A stretch of 22,790 nt of DNA, from positions 1 through 22,790 of the forward strand of contig DATDRS010000347.1 of assembly GCA_035291605.1 (NCBI GenBank). The letters run 5' to 3'. The position numbers were made by a program, and so were the translations under genes. Below, in pieces: positions 14,686 through 21,670 of this stretch (positions are counted from its first letter, which is position 1; the number at the start of each line of letters is the position of its first letter). Source of the DNA: DATDRS01 sp035291605. GTDB taxonomy: Bacteria; Chloroflexota; Anaerolineae; Anaerolineales; UBA6663. The notes beneath the pieces are model-generated. The model was not told the DNA's origin, made no database searches, and saw only the letters and a list, made by a program, of their open reading frames with translations.

Positions 14686-15741
14686 TTAGGGGAGTTGCTC
14701 GCCGCTCTCGACCGGACGAGGTGCGGGGGCGGAGCCGGCCTCGCGCCCTGGGGCGCTCACCAGCGCCTGCGCGGCCTGCGCCAGGTGTGCCAGGGTCTCG
14801 CCCTCGCGCGCCAGCGCCAGCGAGCCGAGCGCACAGGTCACGCCGAAATGCAGCGCATGGTAGGTCAATGCATAGGTAAAGGCCACGCTGCCCTCGACGC
14901 CAAAAGCCGAGAGCGCCGCCACGATCGAGGCTTCGAACACGCCCATCGCCGCCGGGGCCGAGGGCAGGGCCACGCCGAGGCCGGAGATGATGAGGACGAA
15001 GAAACCCATCGCAAGCGTCGGCGCGGGCAGAAAGGCGAACAGGAGGAGCCACGCCCCCACACTCGCCGAGACCCACGCGAGCGCCGACCCTGAGGCCGCC
15101 AACGTCAGCCGTCGCCAATCGCGCATCGCCTCCATGCCGTTCAAAAAGGCGGCTAGGCGCGCCTCCCAGCGGGCGGCGTCGAACCGCCTCCATCGGACGC
15201 GGCTAAATCCCCATTGAACGAGGCGCAAGGCCAGGGATTGATTCAGCGTGAGGGCAAACAGGCCGCCCATCGCTGCGACGCTCAGCAAGCCGGCTGCCAG
15301 AGCGGCCTCCCGCGCCCACGCCACTCCCAGCACCTGCGGCAAGACAGCGACGAACAGGACGACGATCATGCACAAGTCAATCACGCGCTCCACCAGCACT
15401 GAGGAAAGCGCCTGGGTTGCGCTGAGGTTTTGATTCCGGCTGACGAGGTAAGCGCGGCCAAACTCGCCCAGGCGGAGGGGAAGCACATTGCTGAGAAAAT
15501 AGCCCTCATTGAGCGCGGAGAAGACGCGCCCGTAAGGGATTTTCCGCCCCAGAATGGTTCGCCAGCTCAGCGCCCGCGCAAACAGGCCGACGATAATGAA
15601 GGCGAGCGCAGGCAGGGCGTAGACATATTTGGCCTTCCGCAAGGCCTCGACCATCTCCGGCAGTTGCACGCCTCTGAACGCCAGACCCAACGCGATCAGG
15701 CTGATGACGATGCCGACCACCCACTGCGCCGATTTTCGCAC
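14686..15741 (-). CDS. YbhN/UPF0104 family membrane protein (LPG-synthase TM-like)
   Basis: 351 residues with about eight membrane helices. Family landmarks in order: NEGYFLSNVLPLRLGEFGRA (78-97), SSVLVERVIDL (113-123) and GLGVALPSAPAAMGVFEAS (about 252-270). These are the conserved stretches of the lysylphosphatidylglycerol synthase membrane region family (PF03706/TIGR00374). Without a fused aminoacyl-transferase domain it is not an LPG synthase; free-standing members often sit beside glycosyltransferases and are suspected of moving or presenting lipids, unproven here. The start is GTG, chosen because AGGAGA lies nine bases upstream and the nearby upstream ATG is out of frame. The last 30 or so residues are a hydrophilic Pro/Glu tail. 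It is the first gene after an internal promoter and abuts the GT4 gene, so the two are probably made together. Confidence 0.92.
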   Translation of the reverse strand: MRKSAQWVVGIVISLIALGLAFRGVQLPEMVEALRKAKYVYALPALAFIIVGLFARALSWRTILGRKIPYGRVFSALNEGYFLSNVLPLRLGEFGRAYLVSRNQNLSATQALSSVLVERVIDLCMIVVLFVAVLPQVLGVAWAREAALAAGLLSVAAMGGLFALTLNQSLALRLVQWGFSRVRWRRFDAARWEARLAAFLNGMEAMRDWRRLTLAASGSALAWVSASVGAWLLLFAFLPAPTLAMGFFVLIISGLGVALPSAPAAMGVFEASIVAALSAFGVEGSVAFTYALTYHALHFGVTCALGSLALAREGETLAHLAQAAQALVSAPGREAGSAPAPRPVESGEQLP

Positions 15742-15750
15742 CCGTGCGAT

Positions 15751-15756
15751 TCTCCT
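15751..15756 (-). promoter_or_regulatory. Shine-Dalgarno site fixing the GTG start of the UPF0104 gene
   Basis: AGGAGA on the minus strand, nine bases before the GTG at 15739-15741. It is the strongest ribosome site seen in the window and supports GTG as the start. Confidence 0.75.
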
Positions 15757-15791
15757 GAAATGCGCGTCATTATAACACGCAGAAATGCGCG
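15757..15791. repeat. 10-bp direct repeat flanking the -10 box
   Basis: GAAATGCGCG occurs at 15757-15766 and again at 15782-15791 (plus strand), offset 25 bases, with the TATAAT box between. Such placement would suit a repressor or activator binding both copies, but it may be chance. Confidence 0.4.
15762..15777 (-). promoter_or_regulatory. Extended -10 promoter ahead of the UPF0104-GT4 genes
   Basis: The minus strand reads TGT-TATAAT (15777-15769), a perfect -10 hexamer with the TGn extension, in the 52-bp gap after the flavoenzyme gene. No convincing -35 lies 17 bases upstream (GTAAGC), as is common for extended -10 promoters. Transcription would start near 15762, leaving a leader of about 20 bases with the AGGAGA site well placed. 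It would let the downstream genes be expressed separately from the upstream part of the cluster. Confidence 0.6.
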
Positions 15792-15793
15792 GC

Positions 15794-17251
15794 TTACGTG
15801 CCGGCCTCGTCCGCCGACAGCGCTGAGTGCGGCGGGAGGCGCATCTCTTCGTGATAGGAGCGGTCAGTGTTCACGCTCCACACATCATGTTGCTCGCCGA
15901 GGAGGTTCCGCACGGCCAGCATCGCCGTCAGCATCGAGTGGTCCTGGTTATTGTACTTGTGCAGTCCGTTGCGTCCCACCGTCTGCAAGTTACCGAAGCT
16001 CGCCAGATAGGCCTTGATCGTCGCCAGATACTGTGCATACGTGCCGTTATAAACCGGGTAAGCCTTGCGCTGGCGCACCACGGCGCCGTCAACCACCTCG
16101 GCGGCCTTTAGCAAACCAATCTGCTCCATCTCGCGTTTGCCCAGCTCGATCAACTCGGTCTCGGTCATCCGCCACAAGTCGTCGCCCTCGGTGCAAAAAT
16201 ACTCCAACCCCAGCGACGTCTTGCCTGGGTCGGGGACCATATCAGGGCTCCAGTTCTTGAAGTTCTGCACCCGCCCCACCTGCACCTCCGGCGAATGGAC
16301 ATAGATCCAGTTGTCGGGAAACAGGTCGGGTTGATCCACGATGAGGATCACCGAGATGAAATCGCGATAGGCGAGGCCCAGAGCGGCGGACGAGACCTCA
16401 GATGGCGCCGCCGGTTCAAGTTTCTGAATCAACTCAGAGATAGGCATCGAGGAGATGAAATCCGTTCCCTCGATAATTTTCTCCGCGTTGCCTGAATTTC
16501 GCGTGACCACATGCGTGATGCGTCCGCCCGAATGCTGGAGACGAACCACGTCGGTTTCCAGTTCCACGCGGCCTCCGCGCGCCCGCGCCCAGTCCGCTGC
16601 CTTCTGCCACATCATCCCCGGCCCGAGGCGTGGATAATGGAACTGCTCGATGAGCGTCTTGATAATTTCCTGCCCGTCCGGCCCGAAGAGGGCGTTCTTG
16701 ATCGCCACGGGGAGCGAGAGGCCCTGGATGCGCTGCGCCGCCCACTCGGCGCGGATCTCCGAGCACGGAATACCCCAGACCTTCTCAGTGTAGGTCTTGA
16801 AGAAGATGGTATACAGTCTGCGCCCGAAGCGGTTGGAGACCCATTCCTCAAACGTGTCCTCGCGCGGGTAGGGAAAGGCCTGCGCGGCGAGGTAACTCAG
16901 CGCGACCTGCGCGCTGGTGAACAGGCCGAGATTGGCGAGCGCCTGAAAGGGCTTGAGAGGGTAATCGTAAAACTTGCCTTCGTAGAAAATGCGCGAGATG
17001 CGCGGGCGGAGGAGAAAATCGTCGCCGCAGATTTCGCGCCAGAACTGCTCGACCTCGCCGAGCTTGGTGAAGAAGCGATGCCCGCCGATGTCGAAGGAGT
17101 AGCCCTTGTATTGCTCGGTGCGCGCGATGCCCCCCACCAGCCGGTCTTTTTCCAGGACAGTGACCGGCAGCCCGAGGCGAGAGGCCTCCACGGCAGCGGT
17201 CAGTCCCGCCGGGCCTGCGCCGATGATGACGACCGATTTTGGTTCAGTCAA
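15794..17251 (-). CDS. FAD-dependent oxidoreductase, protoporphyrinogen-oxidase/UGM-like
   Basis: 485 residues, soluble. The FAD Rossmann motif VVIIGAGPAGLTAA is at 7-20, the ribose-binding acidic residue in TVLEKD at 31-36, the following GGIARTEQYKGYSFDIGGHRFF at 40-61, and a second flavin-contact stretch GRNGLHKYNNQDHSM at 426-440 near the C-terminus. This is the NAD(P)/FAD amine-oxidase-like group (COG1232) often found in polysaccharide clusters; the C-terminal stretch recalls UDP-galactopyranose mutase, but the mutase signature is not close enough for that name. Here a role in making or modifying a sugar or polyprenyl donor is likelier than haem synthesis, since no haem gene is near. The start is TTG: an in-frame stop lies three codons upstream and GGGAG is nine bases before the TTG. 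Confidence 0.88.
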   Translation of the reverse strand: MTEPKSVVIIGAGPAGLTAAVEASRLGLPVTVLEKDRLVGGIARTEQYKGYSFDIGGHRFFTKLGEVEQFWREICGDDFLLRPRISRIFYEGKFYDYPLKPFQALANLGLFTSAQVALSYLAAQAFPYPREDTFEEWVSNRFGRRLYTIFFKTYTEKVWGIPCSEIRAEWAAQRIQGLSLPVAIKNALFGPDGQEIIKTLIEQFHYPRLGPGMMWQKAADWARARGGRVELETDVVRLQHSGGRITHVVTRNSGNAEKIIEGTDFISSMPISELIQKLEPAAPSEVSSAALGLAYRDFISVILIVDQPDLFPDNWIYVHSPEVQVGRVQNFKNWSPDMVPDPGKTSLGLEYFCTEGDDLWRMTETELIELGKREMEQIGLLKAAEVVDGAVVRQRKAYPVYNGTYAQYLATIKAYLASFGNLQTVGRNGLHKYNNQDHSMLTAMLAVRNLLGEQHDVWSVNTDRSYHEEMRLPPHSALSADEAGT

Positions 17252-17260
17252 GCCATTTCA

Positions 17261-17265
17261 CTCCC
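17261..17265 (-). promoter_or_regulatory. Shine-Dalgarno site fixing the TTG start of the flavoenzyme
   Basis: GGGAG on the minus strand, nine bases before TTG 17249-17251. An ATG at 17254-17256 on the same strand is out of frame and reaches a stop after two codons, so TTG is the best start. Confidence 0.7.
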
Positions 17266-17277
17266 AGGTGAACGAGG

Positions 17278-19236
17278 TCAGGGTGCATTGATATGAATTT
17301 GCTCCAGTTTGACCGCATCTCCGGAAGGTTGCCCGCCCTGATCGAACACCGACAGTCTTTCACCTGTGCCGCCAACGCCCCCATCGTACCAACCGGTCTG
17401 AAGGACGTAATTGCCGGGCGGCAAATCCTCTGGAAGGAAAAGCGTATACGAATCCAATATGAGCTCGCCAGGCGACCACCCCCACGTGGGATGCGAGCCA
17501 GCGCACGGCTCAACATCGCTCTGAGCATAGATGATGCTGCCATCCGTTCTGGGTGGGCCAATGAGGTGCACGAAAACTTTGTACGCGGCGCGCGTCGCCT
17601 GCTCAACCTGCCAGGCCACCTTCAAGTGAATCTGGCGCCCCGGCTTCAAGTCTTCGGTCGTGAGGGTGTAGCCGACTATCCGCACTAATCCGCCGAAATC
17701 GGCCTCGCGCGAGACATCCAGCGCTATCCGCGGCGCCTGCCCGGCCGGAATTTGATATACCGCCAGTTCCTGCCACGGAGATGCGCTCTCAATCCCCTGG
17801 GGGAAGGCGGCCCTGAGCGCAGGCAGTGTGTGTGAGTCCTTGGCGGCGACGATGGCATAGGCCGTTGCGGGTGGCGTCATGAAGGGCATCACCAAACACG
17901 TCGAACCATCGAACACCCGCAACCGCTCAAAGGCCTCTGGACCGAGCAAATACTCCACCGTCCACGAGTTCGGCTCAAGCGGGGTGGCATACAGCCGCGC
18001 ACCGGTAGGGGCTGCGCGCAGCGCCTGCGCGATCCAGACCTGTTCCACGTCAAAGGCCTCTAGCAGGTTCGCATTGTTCGCCCACCGCGCGAAATAATCC
18101 ACTAGAGTCAGGCATACCGAGGCCAACACTGCCACTGCTAGGAGGCCCCGCATCACTCGCCGGTTGATCCATCGCCAGACCGCCCGGATGCCTAACGCAA
18201 CCAGCAAACCCACGGCCGGGGTGGCCAGCGTGGTGCGGCCAAAATGAGGCGCTTCCAGGGTGAGAGCCGCCGGCAATAACCCCACAACCAGCCAGACCCA
18301 CAGTGTCCACACTTCTGCTTGGCGCCATTGCCGCAGGCCGGCCACGCCGCCCGCTGCAATAAATAATTGCTGAATCGGGTCGAGCGCCGGGCGACCGGCG
18401 AGGTTGTGCCTCCAATTCTCGTCGCCGCGCAAAAACAGGCCGCCCACCGTTCGATATGTGTTGATCCACAGCGCCGCGCTTCGCCCGTTGAGCCCCAGCG
18501 TAGACTCGGTGGTCTGGTTGAAACGGTTGAAAAACCAGTTGGGATGTTGGAAGAAGAAGAGGCCGAGTGGCGCGTAGGTGACGAGAGCCGCGCCGCCCGC
18601 GATCATTCCCCCCACCAGTAGATGTCGCCGCCGCGCGGGTTGCGTCAGCATCAGGATCAGGCCCCCGAGTAGAGGCACCAGCGGGAACACGCGAAAGGCC
18701 ACATAGGCCCACAGGCCCAACCCCAGCATCCAACCTGACAACCCATAAGCCCCATAACTGCCCGTGCGCACACCGCGCCACAGGGCCGCCATCGTCCCCG
18801 CCGCCGCGGTCGCCGCCAAAATGGGTTGCGACCCAAACCGGCTGAAGTTGAGATGCCAATAGAAAGCGGCCAGAACCAGCCCGGCCAGTTCCCCTATCCC
18901 TTGTCGGGGGAACATCTCGCGCCCAGCGCGCACTGTGAAAGCCACGCCTACCAGCCCAACCCACGCGGCCATCAATCGCCCGGCCCACGCCAACGGCCCC
19001 AGCATGGGCAACATGAGGGAGGTCAGATAGGCAAAGAGCGGTTCGTTGCCATTGTTGCCGATGATGTAAACTGGAAAGGACTGGCCGCGCGCAATTTCTT
19101 GTGCCCGCAACAGGTGGAAGGCCTCGTCGTGGTGCAAGCCAGGCGGCAATTCGGCGATGCGCCACAGGCGCAGGCAGGCTGCCAGCGCCAACACGCCAAC
19201 GACCAGCGCAAACCGACGCCAAGCGGTGAGCGTCAT
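17278..19236 (-). CDS. GT39/PMT-2-like membrane glycosyltransferase with C-terminal domain
   Basis: 652 residues from ATG 19236. Helix one (about 9-25) is followed by the acidic loop motif GLHHDEAFHLL (33-43), the catalytic-type D/E pair of ArnT/PMT-like enzymes, then FPVYIIGNNGNEPL (54-67). About ten more membrane segments run to about 385. A soluble part follows, ending in a separate domain (about 530-652) with YKVFVHLIGP, PTWGW and PPGNYVLQTGWYD; related domains end the two preceding proteins of the cluster. The frame can be extended 11 codons to a TTG at 19269 that overlaps the previous gene, but a GGAG nine bases before the ATG favours the shorter form. Expected to use a polyprenyl-phosphate-linked sugar on the outer face; acceptor unknown. 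The flavoenzyme follows after 26 bp. Confidence 0.92.
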   Translation of the reverse strand: MTLTAWRRFALVVGVLALAACLRLWRIAELPPGLHHDEAFHLLRAQEIARGQSFPVYIIGNNGNEPLFAYLTSLMLPMLGPLAWAGRLMAAWVGLVGVAFTVRAGREMFPRQGIGELAGLVLAAFYWHLNFSRFGSQPILAATAAAGTMAALWRGVRTGSYGAYGLSGWMLGLGLWAYVAFRVFPLVPLLGGLILMLTQPARRRHLLVGGMIAGGAALVTYAPLGLFFFQHPNWFFNRFNQTTESTLGLNGRSAALWINTYRTVGGLFLRGDENWRHNLAGRPALDPIQQLFIAAGGVAGLRQWRQAEVWTLWVWLVVGLLPAALTLEAPHFGRTTLATPAVGLLVALGIRAVWRWINRRVMRGLLAVAVLASVCLTLVDYFARWANNANLLEAFDVEQVWIAQALRAAPTGARLYATPLEPNSWTVEYLLGPEAFERLRVFDGSTCLVMPFMTPPATAYAIVAAKDSHTLPALRAAFPQGIESASPWQELAVYQIPAGQAPRIALDVSREADFGGLVRIVGYTLTTEDLKPGRQIHLKVAWQVEQATRAAYKVFVHLIGPPRTDGSIIYAQSDVEPCAGSHPTWGWSPGELILDSYTLFLPEDLPPGNYVLQTGWYDGGVGGTGERLSVFDQGGQPSGDAVKLEQIHINAP

Positions 19237-19245
19237 CGTGCGGAT

Positions 19246-19249
19246 CTCC
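19246..19249 (-). promoter_or_regulatory. Shine-Dalgarno site favouring ATG 19236 of the GT39 gene
   Basis: GGAG on the minus strand with a nine-base spacer to the ATG, the same spacing as at the two other clear sites in this window. It argues against the longer TTG start at 19269. Confidence 0.65.
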
Positions 19250-19252
19250 AAC

Positions 19253-21670
19253 TCAGGGTTGGACCACAAAGTCCGTGGTCAGAACGACGCCGTCTTGATC
19301 AATAATCTGGCCATTCTCATCGAGGACATGCATGCGAACGCCCGCATACCGATCCCACAACCCGGCGCGCACAGTATACATGCCGGGCGGGGCGTCGGGC
19401 TGCAAGGCCGCAACGTGCTCATCGCGCATCAAGCGGTCGAAGAGCCAGCGCGTCGTGGGGAAATCGGCCGGGTTCAGCGCATCGGATTGTCCCCACAACC
19501 GTCCATTTGGGCCTAGAAGATGTACAAACACGCTCAGATTCTCCGATACCGGATCCAACGCCTGCCAGTAGAGGATGACGGGAACTTCTTCGCCCGGCCT
19601 GGCCTGCATCCGGGGCAGATCAAATGCAAGCAGGGCGATGTTGTTTTCCAGGCGCACAAACCGCTGAACCTGCGCGCCCGGCGCTTCGTAGCGACCGGAG
19701 TGAACGCGCCACCAACTGCTGCGGTCGGCCAGCCGCCTAAGCCCTATCCCTGCTAACACGACCATGGCGAGGAGTAAAGCACAGCGCCACGTCAACCTCT
19801 CGCGCATGGGCCGACGCAGACGGGAACGGGACTGTTGCCAGGCCACGCCGATCAATCCCAGAGCCGTCAGCCCGCTGACCGCCCATCCCAGCCAACGGGG
19901 CCAGGTATTCTCAAAACGCAGCCACACCTCGTGCCCTCCCGCCGGGACCGTGAACGTGATCCACCCTCCAGGCGAGTCGATCTGAATGGGTGTTTTAGCA
20001 CCATCCACGTAGGCCGTCCAGCCCGGAAAATAGAACGTGAATACGCGGAGGGTAAAATCGGCCTGGCCTGTCACTTGAAAGCGATCATGCTCCGGCCCAT
20101 GTTCCAAAACGGCGATTTGCGTCCCTGCGGGCAAGGCTCCACGATCCACTTTGTCTACCAGGCCGGCGTCATAGGAGCGGATCAGGGACTCCTGTGGGCT
20201 GACGACAGGGGCCGCGCCAACCGGCAGGAACTCGGCCTGTTGGGTGGTGCCCGTTCCCCACACGCCGCTTTCTTCCAAAACAAACAGCCGCTGAGGGCTG
20301 ATTGGCCCCACATCGGTCCAGGGAGGCGGGTCTAACACTGGAAATGCTCCCGCCAGGCAAAAGGTGATTGCCATCAGACCAAAGACCGCCTGGCTGCCTC
20401 GCCATGGCAACGCGCTGGCCCAGTGGGTGGTTGCCCCCGCCAGCACGCCCACGCCCAACAACCCCGGCCCCAGCAACCGCCAGGGCAACTGCAAAAACAA
20501 TAGTGGCGAAGGCTCTTTCCAGAGCGGGGCCGAGATGGGCATCAAGCAGAACAGGCAGGCCGCGCTCAGGAAGGCAAAAAAGAGCGTCGTCTTGCGCTGA
20601 GGGACTTTGTGCAAGAGGGTCAGCCCTCCCAGCGCGCCGAGAATCCACTGGGGAAGCCCCAACCTGAAGCGGAGGCCCTGCTGATACTCCTGCGCCACAT
20701 CCGTCAGAGAGGCCGGAGCAAAAAGTTCCTGCGCCCCCACAAAACGGAGACCATACGAGGGGACGACAAAGGCTTTGGAAAACTGAACTGCTCCGCGTTC
20801 CAGCCAGGCGGGTAACCACATGAACGCGGAAAGCCCCATCCCCATAACCCCTGCGATCACAATCATCCTGGTTGTTTGGCGCAAGGCGGCTACTTGCCCT
20901 GCCCGCTCACCGCCATGCCCCCACACGGCCTCCCCAATGATTTCCCACGCCAGCCACGCCCCCAGCAGTCCAATGAAGACGAACGACATCAGGTTATGCG
21001 TAAGCAACAGCGCAGCGAATATGAGGACCGCAAACGCCACATCGCCCGGCGAGGCAGGCGTGAGGAGCCGCCCAAAAGACCACCACAACCACGGCGCGAG
21101 CGCAATCGCAAATGTCTCCGGCGACGCGCCCCGCGCGTGCGGGTCAACATACACCAGATAAGGCGACAACCCATAGGCGGCTGCGCCCACGATGCCCGCC
21201 GTTCCATTCCACCGGTCGCGCACGAACAGGTACATCCCCGCCATGCCGAGGGTCGCGGCGGCCACGAAGACAAATTTGACCCCGGCCGTGGCGCCGCTGG
21301 CTGCTCCACAGCACAACGCCCCGTACGCCGCGCCAATGTAGTACGTCAGCGGGGTATAGTAATTGAAGATCGGGTAACCATACCCCAGAAACAGGTCGGG
21401 CGCCCAGCGCAGGTACGGCACTCCTTGCTGCCAGGCTAAAATGATCTCAAGCGTACGATAGACGTGATGATCAGCATCGGTAAAGGTGGGCAGACCAGGT
21501 CGTCTGAGGAGAGGCCAGGTTGCAAATATAGTCAGCAGTATCACCACACCCAGTCCTGGATCAAATTTCAGGCGTTTAAACAGAGAAGTGTGGAAATCCA
21601 TCGTATGTATGGCGCTCAATCCAGTGTTGAGTTTGTTTCTCTTACCATGCAGGAGGTCATCTGGAAACAT
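19253..21670 (-). CDS. PTPS-related/YfhO-like membrane protein with extracytoplasmic domains
   Basis: 805 residues from ATG 21670. After the first helix (about 41-56) come TDADHHVYRTLEI (64-76) and YLRWAPDLFLGYGYPIFNYY (86-105), hallmarks of the 6-pyruvoyl-tetrahydropterin-synthase-related membrane family (PF10131), a GT-C-like group that despite its name is not a pterin enzyme. Some ten helices follow to about 445; then a soluble stretch with FYFPGWTAYVDG (547-558), as in YfhO-type proteins, two closing helices (about 592-612 and 628-645) and a C-terminal domain (690-803: LSVFVHLLGP, GQSD, PPGMYTVRAGLWD) shared with the neighbours. The start is unsure: ATG 21670 overlaps the preceding gene by 14 bp, whereas ATG 21601 (Met24) avoids overlap; neither has a clear ribosome site. 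Probably a sugar or lipid-linked-sugar transferase (inferred). Confidence 0.85.
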   Translation of the reverse strand: MFPDDLLHGKRNKLNTGLSAIHTMDFHTSLFKRLKFDPGLGVVILLTIFATWPLLRRPGLPTFTDADHHVYRTLEIILAWQQGVPYLRWAPDLFLGYGYPIFNYYTPLTYYIGAAYGALCCGAASGATAGVKFVFVAAATLGMAGMYLFVRDRWNGTAGIVGAAAYGLSPYLVYVDPHARGASPETFAIALAPWLWWSFGRLLTPASPGDVAFAVLIFAALLLTHNLMSFVFIGLLGAWLAWEIIGEAVWGHGGERAGQVAALRQTTRMIVIAGVMGMGLSAFMWLPAWLERGAVQFSKAFVVPSYGLRFVGAQELFAPASLTDVAQEYQQGLRFRLGLPQWILGALGGLTLLHKVPQRKTTLFFAFLSAACLFCLMPISAPLWKEPSPLLFLQLPWRLLGPGLLGVGVLAGATTHWASALPWRGSQAVFGLMAITFCLAGAFPVLDPPPWTDVGPISPQRLFVLEESGVWGTGTTQQAEFLPVGAAPVVSPQESLIRSYDAGLVDKVDRGALPAGTQIAVLEHGPEHDRFQVTGQADFTLRVFTFYFPGWTAYVDGAKTPIQIDSPGGWITFTVPAGGHEVWLRFENTWPRWLGWAVSGLTALGLIGVAWQQSRSRLRRPMRERLTWRCALLLAMVVLAGIGLRRLADRSSWWRVHSGRYEAPGAQVQRFVRLENNIALLAFDLPRMQARPGEEVPVILYWQALDPVSENLSVFVHLLGPNGRLWGQSDALNPADFPTTRWLFDRLMRDEHVAALQPDAPPGMYTVRAGLWDRYAGVRMHVLDENGQIIDQDGVVLTTDFVVQP

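Noticed and set aside
15794..17251. Naming the flavoenzyme glf or hemY
   Set aside because: Similarity is to the broad superfamily; the specific signatures of either enzyme are not clear enough by eye.
19237..19269. Longer GT39 protein starting at TTG 19269
   Set aside because: It overlaps the preceding gene, and a well-spaced GGAG precedes ATG 19236.
19253..21670. Assigning a pterin-synthesis role from the PTPS-related family name
   Set aside because: The protein is a polytopic membrane protein with no 6-pyruvoyl-tetrahydropterin synthase active site; the name is historical.
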